This document shows, piece by piece, positions 42,723 to 50,842 of a DNA stretch of 64,000 bases (positions are counted from its first letter, which is position 1; every line of letters begins with the position of its first letter). The position numbers and the translations under genes were made by a program. The notes beneath the pieces were generated by a model. It was not told the origin of the DNA and searched no databases. It was given only the letters and a program-made list of their open reading frames with translations. The stretch is from Albibacillus kandeliae (GTDB lineage: Bacteria; Pseudomonadota; Alphaproteobacteria; Rhodobacterales; Rhodobacteraceae): the NCBI RefSeq assembly GCF_003116585.1, contig NZ_QEHM01000003.1:668916-732915 (forward strand), given 5' to 3'.

Positions 42723-45332
42723 CTATTTCCCTCTCAGATAGACCCGCCCCGGCGCCCGGGCGAGCAGGTGGAACAGCAGGATGGGGAAGGCGACGCCGAC
42801 GACGGTGCCGATAAGGACAAGGACAGGAATGCTGTCGATTCCCGCCATCGTCAGCATCCGCCGCGCGCCCGATGTTCCGAACACGTGCCAGAGGTAGATG
42901 AAGAAGGTGTAGGGCGCGATGAGTGACAGGAGTGGAATCCGTCCCGCCAGCGCGATGCAGAGCGCGATGTAGGACAGCGAGAGCACGAAGCCCTCGAGAT
43001 TCCTGACTGGTCCCACCGGCAGTTGAATGATCCAGCAGGCAAGCGCTACGGCGAGGGCGATCGAAACGACGATCTTCATCCGGGCGTGAAGATACTGCGC
43101 GTGGCGCGCATAATAGTACCCACAGAGGAAAAACGGCAGCAGTTCGAACACCTGACTCAGCGCCCAGACGTTGGGATGGACGACGATCTGCAGGGGCGCA
43201 AGGACCGCCGCGATGACGATCAGTACGGCGTCCACGCTGCGGTTTGGCAGGTATCTCACGATGGCGTAGGTCACCGTCATCATGATCGTCAGGGCCATGA
43301 CGAACCAGAAGTGCCCGTATGGCAGGTAGAACAGCCGGAGCACGTCCTCGGCGGTGCGGACCATGAACTCGGTCCCGATCAGGTCCGACACAATGGCGAA
43401 GCAGATGATGGCAAATATCGTGGGGGCCCAGAGCCTTACGGAGATATTGGCGAAGTGCTCGCGCGGGGTGCGACGCGCAACGCTCATGGCGTGGAACGCA
43501 TAACCGGAGAGCAGGGCGAACAGCGGCATCCGAAGGGGATCGAGCATGTCGTTCACGCTGTGCCAGACCGAGGCGTCCGGCAGATTGAGGCCGCCGCTGC
43601 CTTCCTTCAGGCCGATCATGTGCAGCATGACGACGAGGAGGCAGCAGAAGGCCCGCGCCGCAGCGTGATCGGGAGTGAGCCAGCCGGTCTTTTGCGTCTG
43701 ACCAACCGCCATCTCGGCCAGAGAGGCGACGGAATAGACCTGCCAGTTCTCGAAAGGTGCTACCCCGGCGCGTTCAAGCGACATTTCCATTTCGACAAAA
43801 TCGTTCGAGGTGCCGCTGAGTTCGTCGAAACTCGTATCCCGGGTGATATCGCGCCCCGGGAACTGGTGCCGGAAGATGTTTGCAATCCGCTCGTAGCCGT
43901 CACCGGAACTTACCGATTGGGGCGTTCTGTCTGCTGCGCGGGCAGAGGCCGCGCGGAACAGTTCCTGTGCCGCCCGATAGTCCGGCTTGCCGTTCTGATT
44001 GAGCGGAAGGGTGTTGACGCCGATCTCGTGAACGAAGACGGCGGGCACCGAGAGCCAGCCGGCAACCTGCCGGCCTAGGTCCGGGTCCGTGCCGGTGTGG
44101 ATCAGGGCGAGGGCGTCGTCGCCGCCGGCAGCGATGCAGTCCACCCCGTGACGCGCGCACCAGCTTTCGACCTCGTCGAGGCTGACCCGCTTGCCGGATA
44201 CCTTTAGGAATCGAGAGGCACGCCCGGTGATGTGGAACAGACCGCTCTTGTCGACATGCCCGAGGTCGCCGGTCTTGAGCTGATCAAGTTCGGAACCGCG
44301 TGCGAGGTCCTGCGGGCTGGTGGCGTAGCCCATCATTACGTTGGGGCCGCTGTAGACCAGTTCGCCCTCCTGACCTGCCCTCAGCCTCTTGCCTTCGGCA
44401 TCCGCCACCCAGAGTTCGCCGCCCGGAATGGCGACACCGATGCTGGAGGGATTCTTCGCGGCGAGATTCGGGGGCAGGTAAGCGATCCGTGGCGAGGCTT
44501 CGGTCTGGCCATACATCACGAAGAAGTCCCAGCCGTACCGGCGTCCGGCCTCGGCCCAAGTCTTCACGTCTCCCGGCGGAAGCTTGCCTCCCGCCTGGGT
44601 GAGGTACCGAAGCGAAGGGCGCTTGCGAAAGAGCTGCTCGCCGCGCTGGAGCAGCTTGTAGCTTTGCGGGACGCCGGCAAAGCTTGTGCAGTCATGCGCA
44701 TCGAACTGGTCCCAGAACGATTGGGACACGACCGGTGCGTCGATCAGGACGAGGGACGCGCCGACGTCGAGGTGGCTGTTGAGCACTGAAAGCCCGTAGG
44801 AATAGGCCAGCGGCAACGATGTCGGGGCGCGATCTTCCGGCTGTATCTTGAGATACTGGGCAATCGACGCGGCGTTCGAGGCAAGGTTGTCGGAAGACAG
44901 GCGCACGTACTTGCGGGAGCCGGTGGAACCGGAGGTCGACAGCAGCAGCCTCAGCTCGGGGTGGAGCGCAAGACCGGCACCGGACTGGTCGGTCTCGATG
45001 CTCCCGTCCTCGCCCAGCCGGTAGAGACAGGGCAGCTCTCCCTCTGTCGGCGCGCCTTCGCCCGTCGCCTCGCCGAAGACAATCGGCATCTGGGCATCCA
45101 GCGCGGCCAGGTAGCCCGCGATGCACGCGACGGTTGGCCTGGCGACGATGCGGCAGAGGCCGCGCCCCGAGGTGAACTGCGACCGAACATGGTCGCGGCG
45201 GTCGCGAAGTTCGCCGTAGGTGATGACCTGATCGCTGGCCCCGATACGCAGGGCTACGGTTCCGGACGGAACGGAATCGAGATCCCAGAAGGGCCTGTGA
45301 AGGCCCTGGGACGTATAAAGGTTTTCCTTCAA
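42723..45332 (-). CDS. Adenylation-carrier-acyltransferase 3 fusion membrane protein (predicted self-loading acyltransferase)
   Basis: An 869-residue protein of three joined parts. Residues 1 to about 465 are an AMP-forming adenylation domain: P-loop STSGSTGSRK (132-141), YGQTEAS (274-280), TGDLG (354-358), and the A10 lysine in NQNGKPDYR (Lys449). About 478-545 resembles a carrier domain: FDELSGTSNDFVEME, with Ser509 at the phosphopantetheine position. About 553-869 is an acyltransferase-3 (OafA/OafB-like) domain of about ten spans. It has Arg560 and His571, eleven residues apart as in the R-x10-H motif of OafB, and RMPLFALLSGY. Predicted role: activate a carboxylic acid, load it on its own carrier and hand it to a membrane acceptor. 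The start is TTG at 45332, with an in-frame stop four codons upstream; the Shine-Dalgarno is weak. Acid and acceptor are unknown. Confidence 0.82.
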   Translation of the reverse strand: MKENLYTSQGLHRPFWDLDSVPSGTVALRIGASDQVITYGELRDRRDHVRSQFTSGRGLCRIVARPTVACIAGYLAALDAQMPIVFGEATGEGAPTEGELPCLYRLGEDGSIETDQSGAGLALHPELRLLLSTSGSTGSRKYVRLSSDNLASNAASIAQYLKIQPEDRAPTSLPLAYSYGLSVLNSHLDVGASLVLIDAPVVSQSFWDQFDAHDCTSFAGVPQSYKLLQRGEQLFRKRPSLRYLTQAGGKLPPGDVKTWAEAGRRYGWDFFVMYGQTEASPRIAYLPPNLAAKNPSSIGVAIPGGELWVADAEGKRLRAGQEGELVYSGPNVMMGYATSPQDLARGSELDQLKTGDLGHVDKSGLFHITGRASRFLKVSGKRVSLDEVESWCARHGVDCIAAGGDDALALIHTGTDPDLGRQVAGWLSVPAVFVHEIGVNTLPLNQNGKPDYRAAQELFRAASARAADRTPQSVSSGDGYERIANIFRHQFPGRDITRDTSFDELSGTSNDFVEMEMSLERAGVAPFENWQVYSVASLAEMAVGQTQKTGWLTPDHAAARAFCCLLVVMLHMIGLKEGSGGLNLPDASVWHSVNDMLDPLRMPLFALLSGYAFHAMSVARRTPREHFANISVRLWAPTIFAIICFAIVSDLIGTEFMVRTAEDVLRLFYLPYGHFWFVMALTIMMTVTYAIVRYLPNRSVDAVLIVIAAVLAPLQIVVHPNVWALSQVFELLPFFLCGYYYARHAQYLHARMKIVVSIALAVALACWIIQLPVGPVRNLEGFVLSLSYIALCIALAGRIPLLSLIAPYTFFIYLWHVFGTSGARRMLTMAGIDSIPVLVLIGTVVGVAFPILLFHLLARAPGRVYLRGK

Positions 45333-45571
45333 ATCAAGAACTCGTCATCATCTACAATCCGGATGTCTCTATCTTGCGAGATTTCACTTACAAATCAATT
45401 TTTTCAGTGCGCGGGCGACACTCCTGGTGATTTTCGACGACAAAGCGGCAGGATTCGTCGGTTTTGTGTACGGTGCCACCCGTCTCGCCGGACCACATTC
45501 GCGGCCCTCTGTCAGCGCCAAGCCACGCGCTCCCTTGCCTAAACCGCACGCGGGGCCTATTTCAGCGAGCC

Positions 45572-46048
45572 ATGGCCAAGAGTAGCGAAGACAAGAACTA
45601 CAAGGTGATCGCCGAGAACCGGCGTGCGCGTTTCGATTACGCGATCGAGGAAGATCTGGAGTGCGGCATCCTGCTGGAAGGCTCCGAGGTCAAGTCGCTG
45701 CGCCAGAACGGGGCCAACATCGCCGAGAGCTATGCGGCTGTCGAAGAGGGTGAGCTGTGGCTGGTGAACAGCTACATCGCCCCTTACGAGCAGGCCAAGA
45801 TGTTCAAGCACGAGGAACGTCGTCGCCGCAAGCTGCTGGTCAGCCGTAAGGAAATGGCGCGTCTCTGGAACGACACGCAGCGCAAGGGGATGACTCTGGT
45901 GCCCCTCGTGATGTACTTTAATCATCGCGGCCTTGCGAAGATTAAGCTTGGTATCGCTAAAGGTAAAAAATTGCATGACAAGCGCGAGACCCAGGCCAAG
46001 CGGGACTGGTCGCGTCAAAAGCAAAGATTGTTAAAGGACCACGGGTGA
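45572..46048 (+). CDS. smpB: SsrA-binding protein
   Basis: A 158-residue protein that delivers tmRNA to stalled ribosomes in trans-translation. Core motifs are [40 protein letters not shown]-like [14 protein letters not shown], and [12 protein letters not shown]. The basic C-terminal tail [20 protein letters not shown] enters the mRNA channel. ATG 45572 is the normal start; the upstream in-frame extension is not conserved in character. The partner tmRNA gene is not visible nearby. In many relatives smpB follows dapA; here the fusion gene, on the opposite strand, lies upstream. Confidence 0.95.
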   Translation: MAKSSEDKNYKVIAENRRARFDYAIEEDLECGILLEGSEVKSLRQNGANIAESYAAVEEGELWLVNSYIAPYEQAKMFKHEERRRRKLLVSRKEMARLWNDTQRKGMTLVPLVMYFNHRGLAKIKLGIAKGKKLHDKRETQAKRDWSRQKQRLLKDHG

Positions 46049-46052
46049 TCTC

Positions 46053-46700
46053 ATGACGCTGGTTCTCACTGGATTGGAAATCAGCGTCTATACCCGGATT
46101 GTCCGAATGGCGCTGGCAGAGAAATACCTGCGCTATTCTTTCGTCGAGGCCGACCCCTTTGCCGAGGCCCCGGATCCGGCTCTGTTGCGCATGAATCCGT
46201 TCCGGCGTGTTCCGGTGCTGAGCCATGATGGCTTTGCCATCTTCGAGACCAACGCGATCCTGCGCTACCTTGACGCCGCCTTTCCCGAGCCCGCCCTCGT
46301 GCCGCATACCCCGCGCGCTGCGGCACGCATGGCGCAGGTGATGGGGATCGTCGATTGCTATGGTTACTGGCCGCTCGTGCGGCAGGTGTTCTCGCACCGG
46401 GTTCTGGCGCCGCTCTCCGGCGACAAGCCGGTGGAGGACCAGATAGGGCAGGGGCTGCAAGCCGCGATCCCGGTGCTGGGCGCGCTCGAGCGTATCGCTG
46501 AAGAGGGGATACAGCTGAACGGTCACGACATTTCGCTGGCCGACATGTTCCTCGCTCCGATGATCGACTACTTCCAGATGGCACCAGAGGGGCGCGACAT
46601 GCTGGAGGTGCACGGCTGCCTCTGCGACTGGTGGCATCAGGTGCGCCGCCGTCGCAGTTTCGAGGCCACCCGCCCGGCCTTCGCAGGCCCGCTGACCTGA
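46053..46700 (+). CDS. Glutathione S-transferase family protein
   Basis: A 215-residue GST. The N-terminal thioredoxin-fold part (VLTGLEISVYTRIVRMALAE, then RMNPFRRVPVLSHDGFAIFE and TNAILRYLDAAFPEPAL) has the glutathione-binding VPVL and E-T/S pair. The C-terminal helical domain contains ISLADMFLAPMIDYF, with the N-capping-type motif. It starts four bases after the smpB stop, so it is probably co-transcribed with smpB. It is not closely similar to the GST at 29709-30374. Substrate unknown. Confidence 0.85.
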   Translation: MTLVLTGLEISVYTRIVRMALAEKYLRYSFVEADPFAEAPDPALLRMNPFRRVPVLSHDGFAIFETNAILRYLDAAFPEPALVPHTPRAAARMAQVMGIVDCYGYWPLVRQVFSHRVLAPLSGDKPVEDQIGQGLQAAIPVLGALERIAEEGIQLNGHDISLADMFLAPMIDYFQMAPEGRDMLEVHGCLCDWWHQVRRRRSFEATRPAFAGPLT

Positions 46701-46761
46701 CATAGCCTTGCCTCGCGCCATGCAGGGTTGTAGGTCATGGCAAATCCGAGAGGGGCAGGCG

Positions 46762-47619
46762 ATGGCAAAGGACGATCCGAAGACTCTTGTTTCCACCGAA
46801 TGGCTGGCGGCCCACCTGAAGGACCCCGACCTTCGGGTTCTCGACGGTTCGTGGTACCTGCCCGCCGAGGCGCGCGACCCGAAGGCCGAGTACGAAGCCG
46901 GTCACATCCCCGGCGCCCGGTTCTTCGACATCGACGAGATCTCGGACCAGCGGTCGGAACTGCCGCATATGGCTCCCCCGGTCGAGAAGTTCATGAGCCG
47001 CTTGCGGGCAATGGGCGTCGGCGACGGCCACCAGGTGGTGATCTATGATGGCGCCGGGCTGATGTCTGCCGCGCGGGTCTGGTGGCTGTTCCGCCTGATG
47101 GGCCAGAACAACGTCGCCGTGCTCGACGGCGGACTGCCGAAATGGCAGGCCGAGGGACGCGAGATCGAGGACATGCCGCCGGTGATCCGCGACCGTCACA
47201 TGACCGTCCGGGTCCAGAATGCGCTGGTCCGCGATGTCACGCAGGTTTCGGCCGCCTCCAAGCTGGGCGATCACGAGATCATCGATGCCCGCGCCCCGGG
47301 CCGGTTCCGCGGCGAGCAGCCCGAACCGCGCGAGGGGCTGCGCTCGGGTCACATCCCGGGGTCGAAGAACGTCTTCTTCAAGACCTTGCTGAACGACGAC
47401 GGCACCATGAAGCCCGTCGCCGAACTGCGCGCGGTGTTCGAAGCTGCCGGTGTCGACCTGTCCAAGCCCGCGATCACCACCTGCGGGTCCGGCGTGACCG
47501 CCGCCGTGCTCAGCCTCGCGCTGGAACGCATCGGCAAGACCGACCATTCGCTCTATGACGGCTCCTGGGCCGAGTGGGGCGCCTTCCCGACACTTCCCGT
47601 TGCGACCGGAGACGCATGA
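46762..47619 (+). CDS. sseA: 3-mercaptopyruvate sulfurtransferase
   Basis: A 285-residue two-domain rhodanese-fold enzyme. The first domain (LDGSWYLPAEARDPKAEYEA, then GARFFDIDEISDQ) is structural. The second has the active-site loop CGSGVTA, the residue pattern that marks mercaptopyruvate sulfurtransferases rather than thiosulfate rhodaneses (CRxGxR). It transfers sulfane sulfur from 3-mercaptopyruvate to an acceptor. ATG 46762 is chosen from the AGAGGGGCAGG site. The stop overlaps the aminotransferase start (TGATG); together they form a two-step cysteine-sulfur route, by inference. Confidence 0.92.
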   Translation: MAKDDPKTLVSTEWLAAHLKDPDLRVLDGSWYLPAEARDPKAEYEAGHIPGARFFDIDEISDQRSELPHMAPPVEKFMSRLRAMGVGDGHQVVIYDGAGLMSAARVWWLFRLMGQNNVAVLDGGLPKWQAEGREIEDMPPVIRDRHMTVRVQNALVRDVTQVSAASKLGDHEIIDARAPGRFRGEQPEPREGLRSGHIPGSKNVFFKTLLNDDGTMKPVAELRAVFEAAGVDLSKPAITTCGSGVTAAVLSLALERIGKTDHSLYDGSWAEWGAFPTLPVATGDA

Positions 47620-48803
47620 TGTTCGAGAGCCTGAAACCGCAGCCCGCCGACAAGATCCTGGCGCTGATGCAGCTCTACAAGGATGACCCGCGGGCCGAGA
47701 AGGTCGACCTCGGCGTCGGCGTCTACAAGGATGCCACCGGCCTGACGCCTGTGATGGCCGCGATCAAGGCGGCCGAGAAGCAGCTGTGGGAAGAGCAGAC
47801 CACCAAGACCTACGTCGGCCTGCTGGGCGATCCGGGTTTCTCCGATGCAATGATTGACCTGGTGCTGGGTGATGCCGTTCCGCGCGCGAACGTTGCCGCG
47901 GCAGCGACGCCGGGTGGTACCGGCGCGGTGCGCCAGGCGTTCGAGCTAATCCAATACGGCAACCCTTCGGCCCGCGTCTTCGTGTCCGACCCGACGTGGC
48001 CGAACCACATTTCGATCCTGAACTACCTCGGGATCGAGACCGTCTCGTACCGCTATTTCGACAGCGAGAGCGGCGGCGTGAACTTTGCCGGGATGATGGA
48101 AGACCTCGCCGAGGCCAAGCCGGGCGATGTCGTGCTGCTGCATGGCTGCTGCCACAACCCGACCGGCGCCAACCTCAACATGACCGAGTGGCAGGCGGTG
48201 ACCGACCTGCTGCTGAAGACCGGCGCGCTGCCGATGATCGACATTGCCTACCAGGGCTTTGGCGATGGTCTGGAAGAAGATGCCGCGGGCACCCGCCTTG
48301 TGGCGTCCTCGGTGCCGGAATGCCTGATCGCGGCCAGCTGCTCCAAGAACTTCGGGATCTACCGCGAGCGGACGGGCCTGCTGATGGCGGTATCGCAGGA
48401 TGCTTCCAAGACCGGGCTGACGCGCGACACGCTGGCCTTCCTGAACCGTCAGAACTACTCGTTCCCGCCGGACCACGGCGCGCGGCTCGTCACCATGATC
48501 CTGACCGACGAGACCCTGCGCGCGCAGTGGTCGGCCGAGCTGGAGCAGATGCGCCTCGGGATGCTGGTTCTGCGCGAGCAACTGGCCTCTGAACTTCAGC
48601 GACTGACGGGGTCCGACCGTTTCGGGTTCCTCGCCCAGCACCGTGGCATGTTCTCGCGCCTCGGCACCTCGCCCGAGAAGGTCGAGGAACTGCGCAAGGA
48701 GCACGCGATCTACATGGTGGGTGACAGCCGCATGAACATTGCCGGCTTGAACGCCAAGACCGTTCCGCTGCTGGCCAAGGCGATCGCCGACGCCGGGGTC
48801 TGA
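47619..48803 (+). CDS. Aromatic/aspartate-type aminotransferase (class I, TyrB-like)
   Basis: A 394-residue PLP aminotransferase of the aspartate/aromatic group. N-terminal FESLKPQPADKILALMQLY, the DLGVGVYKD motif, LHGCCHNPTGANL (Asn of the cofactor pocket), DIAYQGFGDGL, and the PLP lysine in SCSKNFGIYRERTG are all in place. It may accept aromatic amino acids, aspartate or cysteine. Coupling to sseA suggests that cysteine is deaminated to 3-mercaptopyruvate by this enzyme, though no substrate is proven. ATG 47619 is preferred over ATG 47616. A strong terminator follows. Confidence 0.9.
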   Translation: MFESLKPQPADKILALMQLYKDDPRAEKVDLGVGVYKDATGLTPVMAAIKAAEKQLWEEQTTKTYVGLLGDPGFSDAMIDLVLGDAVPRANVAAAATPGGTGAVRQAFELIQYGNPSARVFVSDPTWPNHISILNYLGIETVSYRYFDSESGGVNFAGMMEDLAEAKPGDVVLLHGCCHNPTGANLNMTEWQAVTDLLLKTGALPMIDIAYQGFGDGLEEDAAGTRLVASSVPECLIAASCSKNFGIYRERTGLLMAVSQDASKTGLTRDTLAFLNRQNYSFPPDHGARLVTMILTDETLRAQWSAELEQMRLGMLVLREQLASELQRLTGSDRFGFLAQHRGMFSRLGTSPEKVEELRKEHAIYMVGDSRMNIAGLNAKTVPLLAKAIADAGV

Positions 48804-48840
48804 CCCTTCGGCACGTCGCTGACGCAAGGCACCTAATGCA

Positions 48841-48875
48841 AAAGGCCCCGGCAGATCGCCGGGGCCTTTCCTTTT
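48841..48875. terminator. Bidirectional terminator between the aminotransferase and amtB
   Basis: AAAGGCCCCGGC (48841-48852) and GCCGGGGCCTTT (48858-48869) form a perfect 12-base stem with a five-base loop, followed by TCCTTTT on the plus strand. It lies between two convergent genes. Confidence 0.93.
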
Positions 48876-48893
48876 CCGTGATGTCGCCGGGGA

Positions 48894-50216
48894 TTAGCCC
48901 TTGGCGAATTCCGGGTAGGCTTCCATGCCCAGTTCGGCCATGTCGAGACCGGTGATCTCGTCTTCCTCGCTGACGCGCAGGCCCATGACGGCCTTGAGGA
49001 TGAACCACAGCACTGCCGAGACGACGAGGCAGAAGATGCCGACCACGACGATGGAGTAGAGCTGAGTGCCGAAGGAGGCGTCGCTGTTGGTGAAGACAAC
49101 CGCGATGGTGCCCCAGATGCCGCAGACCAGGTGGACCGGGATGGCGCCGACCACGTCGTCGATCTTCAGCTTGTCCAGCATCGGAACTGCGAGGACGCAG
49201 AGGATACCGCCGATGGCACCGATGATGGTCGCGCCGCCGAGGCCCGGGGTGAGCGGTTCAGCGGTGATCGAGACCAGGCCAGCCAGTGCGCCGTTCAGCA
49301 CCATGGTGAGGTCCGGCTTCTTGTAGAGGATCTGGGTCAGGACCAGAGCTGCGAGGGCGCCGCCTGCTGCTGCAGTGTTGGTATTGGCGAAGATGCGCGA
49401 GATGTCAGCAACGTTGCCAGCGGTGTCCATGTAGAGCTGCGAACCGCCATTGAAACCGAACCAGCCGAGCCACAGGATGAACGTGCCGAGGGTGGCCAGC
49501 GACAGGTTGGAACCCGGGAACGGGGTGACCTTGCCGTCCTTGTACTTGCCGATACGCGGGCCGAGGATCAGGGCGCCGGTCAGGGCACACCAGCCGCCGA
49601 CCGAGTGAACGACGGTCGAGCCTGCGAAATCGAGGAAACCAGCTTCGTCCAGGAAGCCGCCGCCCCATTTCCAGGAGGCCTGGATCGGGTAGATGAAGCC
49701 TGCCAGCAGCAGGGCGAAGATCAGGAAGGGCCACAGCTTGATGCGCTCGGCGAGGGTGCCGGAGACGATCGAACAGGTGGTGGCGCAGAACATCAGCTGG
49801 AAGAAGAAGTCCGAACCGACCGAAGCATAGGTCAGGTCGGTCTCGGTTTCGGCCAGGCCGACGGGCTCGAGCGAGGTGGTCGAGAAGGCGCCGAGGATAC
49901 CGGTGATGGACCAGCCGTCGCCCGGGTACATCAGGTTGTAGCCGACGAGGTAGTACATGATGGCGGCGATGGCGAAGAGCGCCACGTTCTTCATCAGCTG
50001 CATGGTCACGTTCTTCTGACGAACGAGACCGGCTTCGAGCATGGCAAAGCCGCAGCCCATGAACATCACCAGGAATCCGGTGACGAGGAACATGAAGGTG
50101 GTGAAGATGTAGCCGATTTCCTCATTCGGAGGAGTCACGTCGGCGTCTTGGGCGAAACCCAGCGTCGGCAGCACGATCAGCGCCGCTGCGACAGGAAGTA
50201 GTTTCAGGTGTTTCAT
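48894..50216 (-). CDS. amtB: Ammonium transporter
   Basis: A 440-residue Amt channel. It has a cleavable signal-like N-terminus (MKHLKLLPVAAALIVLPTLG), then 11 membrane spans. The pore histidines are in DFAGSTVVHSVGGWCAL and AIPVHLVCGIWG. The Phe gate and the S1 ammonium-binding aromatic positions are in the usual surroundings, for example FFFQLMFCATTCSIVSG. It imports ammonium under nitrogen limitation. It is the second gene of glnK-amtB, 33 bases after glnK, so the two are co-expressed and GlnK can plug the channel. Confidence 0.96.
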   Translation of the reverse strand: MKHLKLLPVAAALIVLPTLGFAQDADVTPPNEEIGYIFTTFMFLVTGFLVMFMGCGFAMLEAGLVRQKNVTMQLMKNVALFAIAAIMYYLVGYNLMYPGDGWSITGILGAFSTTSLEPVGLAETETDLTYASVGSDFFFQLMFCATTCSIVSGTLAERIKLWPFLIFALLLAGFIYPIQASWKWGGGFLDEAGFLDFAGSTVVHSVGGWCALTGALILGPRIGKYKDGKVTPFPGSNLSLATLGTFILWLGWFGFNGGSQLYMDTAGNVADISRIFANTNTAAAGGALAALVLTQILYKKPDLTMVLNGALAGLVSITAEPLTPGLGGATIIGAIGGILCVLAVPMLDKLKIDDVVGAIPVHLVCGIWGTIAVVFTNSDASFGTQLYSIVVVGIFCLVVSAVLWFILKAVMGLRVSEEDEITGLDMAELGMEAYPEFAKG

Positions 50217-50249
50217 GATGTCATTTGTCCCTAGCGTTGGCCGCGTCTG

Positions 50250-50741
<492 letters not shown>

Positions 50742-50842
50742 TTAGCCAAAAAAGGAAAGCGTGATCGGTGCTGCAGGCCCTCAACAATCCCTTCGGATAC
50801 AGGTAAGCTGCCGCGAAAATCCGAGGCCGGGCAGGGCTGCAC

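Noticed and set aside
42642-45571. tRNA-derived attachment site flanking the fusion gene
   Set aside because: No copy of the tRNA-Leu 3' end was found on the far side, and no integrase gene is present.
45333-45571. tmRNA (ssrA) gene next to smpB
   Set aside because: No ANDxALAA-type tag or tRNA-like ends were seen in the gap; it must lie elsewhere.
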